DNA from: Streptomyces sp. RPA4-2
GTDB taxonomy: Bacteria; Actinomycetota; Actinomycetes; Streptomycetales; Streptomycetaceae
Reading direction: 5' to 3'
DNA length: 64,000 nt
Assembly: GCF_012273515.2 (NCBI RefSeq)
Contig: NZ_CP050975.2
Coordinates: 6,386,001 to 6,450,000, forward strand
The notes beneath the pieces are model-generated. The model made no database searches. It was not told the DNA's origin and was given only the letters and a program-made list of their open reading frames with translations. Shown piece after piece: positions 1 to 8,049 of this stretch. Position 1 is the stretch's first letter. Every line of letters starts with the position of its first letter. Made by a program: the position numbers and the translations under genes.

Positions 1-30
1 GCGCCCGCTCTGACGAGGTCGAAGACAACA

Positions 31-219
31 GTGAAGACGACGATGATGTTCCGCAACATAGCCAACCCGCGACGCACCACGCTGGCGCACCTCGAGGACG
101 CCGACGCGATGCAGGCGCAGGAGCAGCCGGAGCACTCGGTCGACCTCCCCACCCAGACCGCCAACCCGCGGCGCACCATCCTCATGGAAGCCCCGGTCGC
201 GGCCTCCGTCGCCGACTAG
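31..219 (+). CDS. small acidic peptide with a duplicated NPRRT motif, unknown function
   Basis: I do not recognise this 62-residue protein. The motif A-N-P-R-R-T-[T/I]-L occurs twice, at residues 11-18 and 44-51, 33 residues apart. Each copy is followed by acidic residues (E22-D23-D25 and E53). There is no signal peptide, membrane segment or cysteine. The GTG at 31 has a GAGG 12 bases upstream; in-frame ATGs follow at 43 and 46. No stop precedes it in frame, so the gene could extend left of the window. A short, charged, repeat-bearing peptide could be a precursor of a ribosomally made, modified peptide, with the Thr-rich/acidic repeats as core. That is inference only, because any maturation genes would lie outside the window. 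It could equally be a regulatory or structural small protein. Confidence 0.55.
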   Translation: MKTTMMFRNIANPRRTTLAHLEDADAMQAQEQPEHSVDLPTQTANPRRTILMEAPVAASVAD

Positions 220-339
220 TACGCGCGCCGGCCGCCGCCCGCTCACCGCGCCGACGGATATGCGCGGGGCGCCGACCCCTCTCCGCGTTAGCCTGGAGCG
301 TCAGACTCCAGCCAGCTCAGTGAGGGGCGCAAGGATCCC

Positions 340-1128
340 GTGCGCATCGCCAGGTTCTCCATCGACGGCAACGTCGCGTTCGGCGCGGTCGAGGGCGACA
401 AGCCGGACGAACTCGTCCTCGACATCATCAAGGGCATCCCGTTCGCGGACTTCGAGCTCTCCGGCACGAAGGTCCCCCTCGGCAAGGTCCGGCTCCTGCC
501 GCCGGTGCTCCCGAACAAGGTCGTGGCCTTCGGCCGCAACTACGCGGAGCACGCGAAGGAGCTGGGCAACGAGGTGCCCGACGCCCCGTTCGCCTTCTTC
601 AAGCCGTCGACCTCGGTGATCGGCCCCGGCGACGACATCCAGTACCCCTCCTTCTCTAACGAGCTGCACCACGAGGCCGAACTCGCCGTGGTGATCGGCC
701 GGATGTGCCGCGAGGTCCCCCGCGAGCGGGTGAAGGACGTCATCCTCGGCTACACCTGCGCCAACGACGTCACCGCGCGCGACGTCCAGAAGCGTGAGAA
801 GCAGTGGGCGCGGGCCAAGGGCTTCGACAGCTCCTGCCCGCTCGGCCCCTGGGTGGAGACGGACCTGGACCTCGCCGCGGTCTCCGAGGGCATCACCATC
901 CAGTGCACGGTCAACGGGCAGCAGCGCCAGCTCGGCCGCACCAGCGAGATGACCCACTCCGTCGAGGACCTGATCGTCAACATCACCGAGGCCATGACGC
1001 TGCTCCCCGGCGACGTGATCCTCACCGGCACCCCCGCTGGGGTAGGCCCCCTGAACGTCGGCGACGAGGTCGCCGTCACCATCGAAGGCATCGGCACTCT
1101 CACCAACAAGGTGATCAAGCGTGGCTAA
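340..1128 (+). CDS. fumarylacetoacetate hydrolase (FAH) family protein
   Basis: This 262-residue protein belongs to the FAH/2-hydroxyhepta-2,4-diene-1,7-dioate isomerase family, metal-dependent enzymes that hydrolyse or decarboxylate acylpyruvate-like compounds. The probable metal ligands are visible in the H-E-A-E-L motif (E112, E114) and in N-D-V-T-A-R-D (D143), followed by a C-terminal [13 protein letters not shown] signature near 225-238. The start is GTG 340 with an AAGG upstream; length is normal for the short family members. Its stop lies 8 bases inside gltX, so the two are probably co-transcribed and translationally coupled. The substrate cannot be read from the sequence; acylpyruvase or oxaloacetate decarboxylase activity are known options in the family. 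Confidence 0.9.
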   Translation: MRIARFSIDGNVAFGAVEGDKPDELVLDIIKGIPFADFELSGTKVPLGKVRLLPPVLPNKVVAFGRNYAEHAKELGNEVPDAPFAFFKPSTSVIGPGDDIQYPSFSNELHHEAELAVVIGRMCREVPRERVKDVILGYTCANDVTARDVQKREKQWARAKGFDSSCPLGPWVETDLDLAAVSEGITIQCTVNGQQRQLGRTSEMTHSVEDLIVNITEAMTLLPGDVILTGTPAGVGPLNVGDEVAVTIEGIGTLTNKVIKRG

Positions 1129-2599
1129 CGCGTCCGTCCGCGTACGTTTCTGTCCGTCCCCGACCGGCAACCCCCATGTGGGCCTGGTCCGTACGGCCCT
1201 GTTCAACTGGGCGTTCGCCCGGCACAACGAAGGCACCCTGGTCTTCCGCATCGAGGACACCGACGCGGCCCGCGACTCCGAGGAGTCGTACGGCCAGCTG
1301 CTCGACGCGATGCGCTGGCTGGGCTTCGACTGGGACGAGGGCCCCGAGGTCGGCGGCCCGCACGCGCCCTACCGCCAGTCGCAGCGGATGGACCTCTACA
1401 AGGACGTCGCCCAGAAGCTGCTGGACGCCGGCCACGCGTACCCCTGCTACTGCTCCACCGAGGAGCTGGACGCCCGCCGCGACGCCGCCCGCGCCGCCGG
1501 CAAGCCCTCCGGCTACGACGGCCACTGCCGCGACCTCTCCGCCGAGCGGAAGGCCGCGTACGAGGCGGAGGGCCGCACGCCGATCGTCCGCTTCCGGATG
1601 CCCGACGAGACGATCACCTTCACGGACCTGGTCCGCGGCGAGATCACATACCTCCCGGAGAACGTGCCGGACTTCGGCATCGTACGAGCCAACGGCGCGC
1701 CCCTGTACACGCTGGTCAACCCGGTCGACGACGCCCTGATGGAGATCACCCACGTCCTGCGCGGCGAGGACCTGCTCTCCTCCACCCCCCGGCAGATCGC
1801 CCTCTACAAGGCGCTGACCGAGCTGGGCATCGCCAAGGAGACCCCGGCCTTCGGCCACCTCCCGTACGTCATGGGCGAGGGCAACAAGAAGCTCTCCAAG
1901 CGCGACCCGGAGTCCTCGCTCAACCTCTACAGGGAGCGCGGGTTCCTCCCCGAGGGGCTGCTGAACTACCTCTCCCTGCTCGGCTGGTCGCTCTCGGCGG
2001 ACCGCGACATCTTCGGCATCGACGAGATGGTCGCCGCCTTCGACGTCACGGACGTGAACCCGAACCCGGCCCGCTTCGACCTCAAGAAGGCCGAGGCGAT
2101 CAACGCCGACCACATCCGGCTGCTCGACGTGAAGGACTTCACGGAGCGCTGCGCCCCCTGGCTGAAGGCCCCCTTCGCCCCGTGGGCGCCGGAGGACTTC
2201 GACGAGGCGAAGTGGCAGGCGATGGCCCCGCACGCGCAGTCCCGGCTGAAGGTCCTCTCCGAGATCACGGACAACGTCGACTTCCTGTTCCTGCCGGAGC
2301 CGGCCCACGACGAGGCCTCCTGGACGAAGGCGATGAAGGAGGGCTCGGACGCGCTCCTGCGTACGGCCCGCGAGAAGCTGGACACGGCCGACTGGTCCTC
2401 CGCCGAGTCCCTCAAGGAGGCCGTCCTGGCCGCCGGTGAGGAGCACGGCCTCAAGCTCGGCAAGGCCCAGGCCCCCGTCCGTGTCGCCGTCACCGGCCGC
2501 ACGATCGGCCTGCCGCTCTTCGAGTCCCTGCAGATCCTGGGCAAGGACACGACGCTGGCGCGCGTCGACGCGGCGCTGGCGAAGCTCGCGGCGCGGTAG
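1121..2599 (+). CDS. gltX: glutamate--tRNA ligase
   Basis: Class I aminoacyl-tRNA synthetase of 492 residues that charges tRNA-Glu with glutamate. The HIGH-equivalent lies in [10 protein letters not shown] (residues 12-21) and the KMSKS-equivalent in K-K-L-S-K-R (about residue 256). A long helical anticodon-binding region follows. The GTG start at 1121 overlaps the preceding gene by 8 bases. Actinobacteria generally lack GlnRS and make Gln-tRNA through misacylated Glu-tRNA-Gln and GatCAB, so the enzyme is expected to be non-discriminating. The tRNA-Gln/tRNA-Glu cluster 3.3 kb downstream fits that role. A strong hairpin ends the unit. Confidence 0.97.
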   Translation: MANASVRVRFCPSPTGNPHVGLVRTALFNWAFARHNEGTLVFRIEDTDAARDSEESYGQLLDAMRWLGFDWDEGPEVGGPHAPYRQSQRMDLYKDVAQKLLDAGHAYPCYCSTEELDARRDAARAAGKPSGYDGHCRDLSAERKAAYEAEGRTPIVRFRMPDETITFTDLVRGEITYLPENVPDFGIVRANGAPLYTLVNPVDDALMEITHVLRGEDLLSSTPRQIALYKALTELGIAKETPAFGHLPYVMGEGNKKLSKRDPESSLNLYRERGFLPEGLLNYLSLLGWSLSADRDIFGIDEMVAAFDVTDVNPNPARFDLKKAEAINADHIRLLDVKDFTERCAPWLKAPFAPWAPEDFDEAKWQAMAPHAQSRLKVLSEITDNVDFLFLPEPAHDEASWTKAMKEGSDALLRTAREKLDTADWSSAESLKEAVLAAGEEHGLKLGKAQAPVRVAVTGRTIGLPLFESLQILGKDTTLARVDAALAKLAAR

Positions 2600-2641
2600 C
2601 AGCCCGCCGCGGCCACCGCGGCGGACCCACGGCACGGTGAC

Positions 2642-2679
2642 AGCGGGGCGGCGTCCGGTTCGGACGCCGCCCCGCCGCT
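2642..2679 (+). terminator. hairpin terminator after gltX
   Basis: A GC-rich hairpin of two stem blocks (5 and 11 bp) separated by a 3-base bulge, with a 3-base GTT loop. It begins 42 bases after the gltX stop. No T-run follows, which is usual for Streptomyces intrinsic terminators. Confidence 0.75.
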
Positions 2680-2798
2680 GTACACCCAGTGGTCTCCGGG
2701 AGTTCACCGTTCCTGTCAACTCCCGCTCCCCGAAACCCGTTTGGATGTTCGAGCAGGCGTGTGACGCGCCTGCTCACCATGTTCCAGGGGAGGCGAAC

Positions 2799-5030
2799 GT
2801 GACCCGTTCACGAAGACTTGTCGGGCTGGCTCTCAGCGGAGCCGTGGCTCTGACCTGCGCGGTGCAGACCGTGCCCGCGCAGGCCGCGCCGGCCGCCGAC
2901 ACCCCGGTCGCCACGGTCCAGCTGAACCAGGTCACGCCTCCCGAGGTGCTCTTCGGCTGGGCGGGAGCCTCCGGTTTCCGCTACACGCTGCCCGACACCG
3001 GATCACCGACGGCGCACTGGGCGGACTACCCGGGCTACACGCCGCCCGCGCACGCCGGCCCGGACGACCTGGCCACCGGCACCGACGTGATCACCACCGG
3101 GGGCGTCGGCACCGTCACCCAGAAGCACCAGTCCACCGGGGTGAGTGTCACGCTCACCGTGCCCCAGGGGCAGACCTACAAGACCGCCGTCGGCTGGAGC
3201 GTGCTCACCCAGGACGCGGACGGCGCCCTGCACGTCCTGCGCACGGCCGGCGACGGCACGACCACCGACCTCCCGGTCACCGGCCTGCCGTCCGGAGCGA
3301 CGCCGGACGGCCTGTTCCGCACGGGCGGCTCGGTGCGCAGACTCGCCGTCGGCTACACCCTCGACGGCGTCGACTCGCTCGGGCTGCTCGATCTCGCCGA
3401 CGGCACCTTCCGCTCGTACGTCACCGGCGTCACCACCACGGGACCGGTCAGGTTCAACGACCGCTGGCTCGTCGCCGGGAACAAGGTGGCCCGGGTGGAC
3501 GCGGCACCGGGCACCGACCCCGTACCCGTCCCCACCTACGGCGACTACAAGATCCAGGGCGTCGTCGGCGACCAGCTGATGCTCGCCAACCCGTCCGTGG
3601 TCTTCAGCCCCGACACCTACCGGCTGGTGGGCATCTCCCTCGCCGACGGCACGCGGACCACGGTCATCGACAACTCCAGCGGCAGCTACACCCCCACCCT
3701 CGACGGCGGCCTCCTCGCCACGGCGGGCCCGTCCAGCGCCGACTGGCACGTCTACCGGGTCACGCCCACAGAGACCGGCGCCACCGCCGCGCGGGTGCTC
3801 GACGTCGAGGCGAACCGGTCGACGATCGGGGGCATGATGCTCTCCGGCGGCGAGCTCCTGATGTACGGCAACGTCACCGACCAGGGCGGCTACGACTCCG
3901 TCCACGGCGTCCAGCTCGACGCCGCAGGCCGCCCGGCCGGGCCCCAGACCTACCGCGCCTCGCTGCTGAACCTCTCGCCGTGCCTGGCCGGAGACGTGGC
4001 CTGCCCCCAGTTCGAGGCGCTCGGCGACGGCGGTTTCGCCTACCTGTCCACGGGCGCGGACGGCAAGGAGTCCGTGCACGTCACCGGACGCGAGCCGAAC
4101 TCGTACGCGGCCGAGCCCACCGGCGCCTCCGGCGGACGCATCGGCACCGGCACCGGCCGCTACGTGCTCTACAACGGCGGAACGCCGGGTGTGCAGAAGG
4201 TCGCCGACTTCCCGCGCGGAGCGGACGGCCGGACCGCGCTCGACCGCACCCGCACCGCCGCCGCGGTCTGGGGCCAGCGACTGTGGACGCCGGGCACCTC
4301 CCAGGGCAGCGTCGTGGGGTACGACCTGAAGTCGGGGAAGAACGTGGCCACCGTCGCCACCGGCGCCCCCTGCACGCCCAGCGAGATCCAGGCCGTGAAC
4401 GCGTGGCTGTACTGGAGCTGCGGCGCGTCCGGCCCCGCCGGCGTCTACGACCGCGCGACCAACCGCGCCATCACCGTGCCGGCCGGCCAGGCCCGGCTCG
4501 CCGACGGTTACCTGCTCCGCGAGAACCGCACCACGCACGAACTGCTGCTCACGGACTTCCACGCGGGGTCGGCCATCACCCGCACGGCGGCCGTGCTGCC
4601 GACGACCGACCGGGACACGGGCGGCAACACCGGCCGCTGGACCGTCGACCGCTTCGGCGGCAACGTCGCCTACCTGACCGACCGCGGCCAGGTGGCGATC
4701 GTCACCGCGGGCGTGCCCACCTCGCCGCTCGCGCAGATGGAGGCCCAGACCGACGCCGCGCCCGGCCCGACGGTCGCCGAGCCGTGGCTGCCCGTGTGGC
4801 AGTTGAGCAAGCCCTCGGCGTGGACCCTCCAGCTGATCAGCACCACCGGCACGGTCGTCCGCACCCTCACCGGCACCTCCACCGCCGCCGCGGTGCGCGC
4901 CTCCTGGGACGGCGCGACCACGGCGGGGGGCAGGGCGCCCCGGGGGTCGTACACCTGGAAGCTGACCGCCGAGCCCCGTGACCACGAGGGGCCCGACCTC
5001 CTCCTGACCGGCACGGCCACCGTCAACTGA
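2799..5030 (+). CDS. secreted protein, probable beta-propeller with C-terminal FlgD Ig-like domain
   Basis: Exported protein of 743 residues with a clear Sec signal peptide: basic M-T-R-S-R-R, a hydrophobic core from about residue 8, and A-Q-A-A cleavage near residue 32. The body is rich in Gly, Asp, Thr and short beta-strand repeats such as D-G-T and L-A-D-G-T, consistent with a WD40/TolB-like propeller. The last roughly 80 residues hold W-D-G-A-T-T-A-G-G and P-R-G-S-Y-T-W, typical of the FlgD Ig-like domain found in secreted actinobacterial repeat proteins. The reading frame is open much further upstream, through the gltX end. I chose GTG 2799 because AGGGGAGG sits just before it and the signal peptide begins there. 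It stands alone after the gltX terminator. No enzymatic residues are evident; ligand unknown. Confidence 0.8.
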   Translation: MTRSRRLVGLALSGAVALTCAVQTVPAQAAPAADTPVATVQLNQVTPPEVLFGWAGASGFRYTLPDTGSPTAHWADYPGYTPPAHAGPDDLATGTDVITTGGVGTVTQKHQSTGVSVTLTVPQGQTYKTAVGWSVLTQDADGALHVLRTAGDGTTTDLPVTGLPSGATPDGLFRTGGSVRRLAVGYTLDGVDSLGLLDLADGTFRSYVTGVTTTGPVRFNDRWLVAGNKVARVDAAPGTDPVPVPTYGDYKIQGVVGDQLMLANPSVVFSPDTYRLVGISLADGTRTTVIDNSSGSYTPTLDGGLLATAGPSSADWHVYRVTPTETGATAARVLDVEANRSTIGGMMLSGGELLMYGNVTDQGGYDSVHGVQLDAAGRPAGPQTYRASLLNLSPCLAGDVACPQFEALGDGGFAYLSTGADGKESVHVTGREPNSYAAEPTGASGGRIGTGTGRYVLYNGGTPGVQKVADFPRGADGRTALDRTRTAAAVWGQRLWTPGTSQGSVVGYDLKSGKNVATVATGAPCTPSEIQAVNAWLYWSCGASGPAGVYDRATNRAITVPAGQARLADGYLLRENRTTHELLLTDFHAGSAITRTAAVLPTTDRDTGGNTGRWTVDRFGGNVAYLTDRGQVAIVTAGVPTSPLAQMEAQTDAAPGPTVAEPWLPVWQLSKPSAWTLQLISTTGTVVRTLTGTSTAAAVRASWDGATTAGGRAPRGSYTWKLTAEPRDHEGPDLLLTGTATVN

Positions 5031-5066
5031 CGGACGGCCCGGCCCGCCCGGGGTTACCGTCGGACC

Positions 5067-5801
5067 ATGACTGTGAGGGCTGTGGTGTGGGACGTCGACG
5101 ACACGATCTTCGACTACACGACCGCGGACCGGGCCGGGATGCGCGCGCACCTCGCGGCCGAGGGCCTGCTCGACGGGTACGCGTCCGTCGAGGAGGCCCT
5201 CGCGCGCTGGCGCGAGGTCACCGACGCGCAGTGGGCGCGGTTCTCGGCGGGCGAGACGGACTGGCAGGGCCAGCGCCGGGAACGGGTCCGGGTGTTTCTG
5301 GGGGAGCCGCTGGGCGACACCGACGCCGACGCCTGGTTCGACCGCTACATCACGCACTACGAGTCCGGCTGGACCCTCTTCCCGGACGTCCTGCCCGTCC
5401 TGGACGACCTCGTCGCCAGCCACCGGCACGCGGTCCTGTCCAACTCCAGCCTTCTCGTACAGGACCGCAAGCTGCGCGTCCTCGGTGTGCACGACCGCTT
5501 CGAGGCGATCCTGTGCGCCGCCGAACTCGGCGTCGCCAAGCCCGCAGCGGCCGCCTTCCACGCGGCCTGCGAGGCCTTGGGCCTGCCGCCGCACCGGGTC
5601 GCTTACGTCGGCGACCACCCGGAGATCGACGGACGGGGCGCCGCCGAGGCGGGACTGCTCTCCGTCTGGATCGACCGTGAGGGCACTCACACCGCCGTCG
5701 GCGGCCCGCCGACGGGTCCGCACCGGATCGTCTCGCTGGCCGAACTCCCCGCGGTCCTCCGCGCCGATACCCGTTTTGGAGCGCCGTCCACCTTCAGGTA
5801 A
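5067..5801 (+). CDS. HAD-family hydrolase
   Basis: A haloacid-dehalogenase superfamily protein of 244 residues, probably a phosphatase acting on a small phosphorylated metabolite. Motif I is D-V-D-D-T (nucleophile D9, acid/base D11). Motif II serine or threonine is in L-S-N-S-S near residue 123. Motif III lysine is in G-V-A-K-P near 155, and motif IV is G-D-H-P-E-I-D-G around 180. The helical cap lies between motifs I and II (type C1). Start ATG 5067. The substrate cannot be predicted. Its TAA stop overlaps the probable -10 box of the tRNA promoter downstream. Confidence 0.9.
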   Translation: MTVRAVVWDVDDTIFDYTTADRAGMRAHLAAEGLLDGYASVEEALARWREVTDAQWARFSAGETDWQGQRRERVRVFLGEPLGDTDADAWFDRYITHYESGWTLFPDVLPVLDDLVASHRHAVLSNSSLLVQDRKLRVLGVHDRFEAILCAAELGVAKPAAAAFHAACEALGLPPHRVAYVGDHPEIDGRGAAEAGLLSVWIDREGTHTAVGGPPTGPHRIVSLAELPAVLRADTRFGAPSTFR

Positions 5802-5804
5802 TGT
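5776..5804 (+). promoter_or_regulatory. candidate promoter of the tRNA-Gln/Glu cluster
   Basis: TTGGAG (5776-5781), 17 bases, then TAATGT (5799-5804) matches the housekeeping sigma consensus. The start point would be near 5811, about 80 bases before the first tRNA. The -10 overlaps the stop codon of the HAD gene. Prediction only. Confidence 0.55.
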
Positions 5805-5891
5805 TCTTCCTGCGCCGCCGAGAACGGGCCGTAAGGCCGGAGCTCGGAGGCGCAAGCTAAAACAAGATCCCTGCAGGGGATCGAGTTTCAG

Positions 5892-5963
5892 TGGCCTATG
5901 GTGTAATTGGCAGCACGACGGTTTCTGGTTCCGTTAGTCTAGGTTCGAGTCCTGGTAGGCCAG
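5892..5963 (+). tRNA. tRNA-Gln (anticodon CTG), copy 1
   Basis: A 72-base cloverleaf. The 7-bp acceptor TGGCCTA pairs with TAGGCCA at 5956-5962, discriminator G5963. The anticodon CTG is at 5925-5927 and the T-loop contains GTTCGAGTC. No CCA is encoded. It is the first of five tRNAs in the cluster. Confidence 0.95.
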
Positions 5964-6005
5964 CTCGCAGAGCTCATCTGCAAACGCGGAGATCGATTCC
6001 GCAAC

Positions 6006-6078
6006 GCCCCCGTTGTGTAGCGGCCTAGCACGCTGCCCTCTCACGGCAGTAGCGCCGGTTCGAATCCGGTCGGGGGTA
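6006..6078 (+). tRNA. tRNA-Glu (anticodon CTC), copy 1
   Basis: A 73-base cloverleaf with acceptor GCCCCCG/CGGGGGT (one G-T end pair). The anticodon CTC is at 6040-6042 between CTGCC and GGCAG stems, and the T-arm contains GGTTCGAATCC. CCA is not encoded. Identical to the two later copies. Confidence 0.97.
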
Positions 6079-6140
6079 CAGATCCTTCCCAGGAAGGCAG
6101 TCCGGGTCGCACCCGCTGCCTCTCATGCAGGATCGCTAGG

Positions 6141-6213
6141 GCCCCCGTTGTGTAGCGGCCTAGCACGCTGCCCTCTCACGGCAGTAGCGCCGGTTCGAAT
6201 CCGGTCGGGGGTA
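6141..6213 (+). tRNA. tRNA-Glu (anticodon CTC), copy 2
   Basis: Sequence identical over all 73 bases to the copy at 6006, with the anticodon CTC in the same place. The spacer before it holds a small CCTTCC/GGAAGG hairpin that may help processing. Confidence 0.97.
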
Positions 6214-6246
6214 CTGGTCTAAACCATCTGATGGTTTAAACCGCTT

Positions 6247-6318
6247 TGGGCTATGGTGTAATTGGCAACACTACGGTTTCTGGTACCGTCATTCTAGGTT
6301 CGAGTCCTGGTAGCCCAG
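6247..6318 (+). tRNA. tRNA-Gln (anticodon CTG), copy 2
   Basis: A 72-base cloverleaf, acceptor TGGGCTA/TAGCCCA, anticodon CTG at 6280-6282. It differs from the first tRNA-Gln by paired (compensated) changes in the acceptor stem and by changes in the anticodon arm and variable region, so both look functional. Confidence 0.94.
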
Positions 6319-6347
6319 CTCGGATCTGCGGAAACGCAAGATCCTAG

Positions 6348-6420
6348 GCCCCCGTTGTGTAGCGGCCTAGCACGCTGCCCTCTCACGGCAGTAGCGCCGG
6401 TTCGAATCCGGTCGGGGGTA
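6348..6420 (+). tRNA. tRNA-Glu (anticodon CTC), copy 3
   Basis: The third identical 73-base tRNA-Glu and the last of the cluster. A hairpin terminator begins seven bases after its end. Confidence 0.97.
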
Positions 6421-6426
6421 CAGAGT

Positions 6427-6460
6427 CCTACGGGCCTCCACTTCGGTGGGGGCCCGTAGG
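6427..6460 (+). terminator. terminator of the tRNA cluster
   Basis: Hairpin with a 14-bp stem containing G-T pairs (CCTACGGGCC... / ...GGCCCGTAGG), a CTTCGG loop and GTTT shortly after. It may also work in the opposite direction for the convergent MerR gene ending at 6522. Confidence 0.8.
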
Positions 6461-6521
6461 CGTTTCCCGGGCGGCCCCGGACCCCGTCGTACGGTCCGAC
6501 GCGCCCCGCCCGCGGGGCCGG

Positions 6522-7166
6522 TCACTCGATGCCGTACCGCCGCGCCGACTCCTGCTCCTGCGCCAGCCGGTGCAACGCCCGCAGCACCGGCTCGAAGAGC
6601 ACGGCCGAGGCGACCGCGGTCTCCACCCGCTCCGCGTCGGACGTGTGCGTCTCCAGGTAGTCCAGGTCCCGCGCGGCCACCTGGTGCATCAACTCCGCGT
6701 ACGGCGCCAGGAGTTCGGCATCCCAGGAATAGCCGAGCCGGATCAGCGTGGCCACCGCCGCCACCAGCGAACGGTGCACGGGGGAGAGCGGGGCGAGCTC
6801 CCGCGCGGTCTCCCAGCCCAGGTCCGCCAGCAACTGGTCCACCTCGCGGCGCGCGGACCGGACGGCCGGGTCCTGATCGTCCGGTTCCGGCTCCTGCGGC
6901 AGCGCCCACAGGGCCGCCCCCAGCCGGATCGTCCGGCCCAGGGACTCGTCGTCGACGTGCGCGAGGACCTCCCTGGCCGTGGCCACCGGCACCCGGCCCA
7001 CCTGGATCAGTGCCCGCACCAGCCGCAGCCGGCGCAGATGGCTCTCGTCGTAGTCCGCCGTCGTCGCGTTGACCTGCCGTCCCGACGTCAACAGCCCTTC
7101 CCGCAGGTAGTACTTGATCGTCGCGGTGGACACTCCGCTCCGCTCGCTCAACTCCGCAAGCCGCAT
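6522..7166 (-). CDS. MerR-family transcriptional regulator
   Basis: A 214-residue regulator with an N-terminal MerR winged helix: M-R-L-A-E-L-S-E-R-S-G-V-S at 1-13, then T-I-K-Y-Y-L-R-E-G-L at 16-25. The C-terminal part from about residue 75 is helical and lacks the cysteines of metal sensors, so it probably binds an organic ligand. The frame is open upstream, but ATG 7166 begins the HTH exactly and is preceded by AAGGAAGG/AAGGG. It is divergent from the DUF4188 gene across an 81-bp intergenic region that contains a dyad. By analogy with other MerR pairs it probably controls that neighbour and itself. Confidence 0.9.
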   Translation of the reverse strand: MRLAELSERSGVSTATIKYYLREGLLTSGRQVNATTADYDESHLRRLRLVRALIQVGRVPVATAREVLAHVDDESLGRTIRLGAALWALPQEPEPDDQDPAVRSARREVDQLLADLGWETARELAPLSPVHRSLVAAVATLIRLGYSWDAELLAPYAELMHQVAARDLDYLETHTSDAERVETAVASAVLFEPVLRALHRLAQEQESARRYGIE

Positions 7167-7194
7167 CCCTTGCGCCCTTCCTTGGGTGACGCCA

Positions 7195-7221
7195 CTATCC
7201 AAGCATGGCGCCATCGGATAG
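7195..7221. promoter_or_regulatory. candidate MerR operator
   Basis: CTATCC at 7195-7200 and GGATAG at 7216-7221 form an inverted repeat with a 15-base spacer that itself contains the palindrome ATGGCGCCAT. It lies centrally between the divergent merR-type and DUF4188 genes, as MerR operators usually do. Confidence 0.5.
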
Positions 7222-7247
7222 CGCCGCTCACCAACGGAGGGGACGAG

Positions 7248-7787
7248 ATGTCCGGCACCCGTGTGACCGCAGGCCGTACCACCGCAGCCGCCGAGGGGGA
7301 CGTGGTCGTCCTGCTGATCGGTATGCGCGTCAACCACTTCTGGGCGGTGCACCAGTGGGTACCGGTGTTCTTCGCCATGCTGCGCATGGTGCGGGACCTG
7401 GAGAAGGAGCCGGGCCGGGGCCTGCTCGGCCGCATCCTGCTGACGGCGTCGCCACGCACGTACTACGTCGTCCAGTACTGGGAGTCCAAGGAGAAGCTCT
7501 ACGCGTACGCGTCGGCGCCCGACATGTTCCACCACAAGGCGTGGGGGATCGTCAACCGCAAGGAGCGGGCGGGCAAGCTCCGGCAGCACGTGGGGATCTG
7601 GCACGAGACGTACGTCGTGCCGGAGGGGTCGTACGAGTCGATCTACGCGGACATGCCGCCCTTCGGACTGGCCGCGGCGTACGGGGCGCTGCCGGTGGAG
7701 AAGCGGGGGCGGCGGGGGGCGGACCGGTTCGCGTACCGGGCCGCTCGCGCGGGGGTGGAGGCGGAGGCCGGGGGTGGCGCGGGTTGA
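7248..7787 (+). CDS. DUF4188 family protein (monooxygenase-like)
   Basis: A 179-residue protein of the DUF4188 / monooxygenase af470-like family. Characteristic features are N-H-F-W-A-V-H-Q-W near residue 30, L-L-T-A-S-P-R-T near 66, Y-W-E-S-K-E-K-L-Y-A-Y-A around 77-88, and a conserved H-K-A-W. No signal peptide or membrane segment. The activity of the family is not established; a ferredoxin-like, heme- or substrate-binding dimeric fold is likely. Start ATG 7248 follows a good GGAGGGGA site. The last roughly 20 residues are low-complexity G/A/R. Divergently paired with the MerR regulator, so probably induced by that regulator's ligand. Confidence 0.8.
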   Translation: MSGTRVTAGRTTAAAEGDVVVLLIGMRVNHFWAVHQWVPVFFAMLRMVRDLEKEPGRGLLGRILLTASPRTYYVVQYWESKEKLYAYASAPDMFHHKAWGIVNRKERAGKLRQHVGIWHETYVVPEGSYESIYADMPPFGLAAAYGALPVEKRGRRGADRFAYRAARAGVEAEAGGGAG

Positions 7788-7909
7788 TCGGCCTGCGCGG
7801 GTCGTTCGTGGTTGAGCGCGTGGTTCCCCGCGCCCCCGTGGGGTGGTGGTTGATCGGCCTGCGCGGGTCGTTCGTGCTTGAGCGCGCGGTTCCCCGCGCC
7901 CCTGTGGGG
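7784..7909. repeat. two direct copies of a 60-bp element, period 66
   Basis: Copies at 7784-7843 and 7850-7909 differ at only a few positions. The first begins at the last codons of the DUF4188 gene. Each copy carries a GCGC-GTTCCCC-GCGC block, a type of sequence I recall as common between Streptomyces genes. A third, degenerate copy is visible around 7930-7970. The 7788-8049 gap shows no gene. Confidence 0.75.
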
Positions 7910-8049
7910 GCGATGGCCGGTAGGCGGGTGGGGGTTGTTCGTGGCTGTTCGCGCGGTTTCCCGCGCGCCTCGCGAGGCCGGGAGTGTCCGGGGGCGGGCC
8001 TGCCGCGGCGTTGAGGCCGGCCCGTTCCCGTGACGTGTCCGGAGTGCGG

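Noticed and set aside
2436..2798. Upstream extension of the secreted FlgD-Ig protein
   Set aside because: It would read through the gltX end and its terminator. GTG 2799 has a ribosome site and begins a signal peptide.
6013..6222. A 69-residue protein across the tRNA-Glu genes
   Set aside because: It is a translation of tRNA sequence; the internal repeat just mirrors the two identical tRNAs.
7784..7909. CRISPR-like repeats after the DUF4188 gene
   Set aside because: Only two long near-identical units with a 6-base gap; no spacers and no cas genes.
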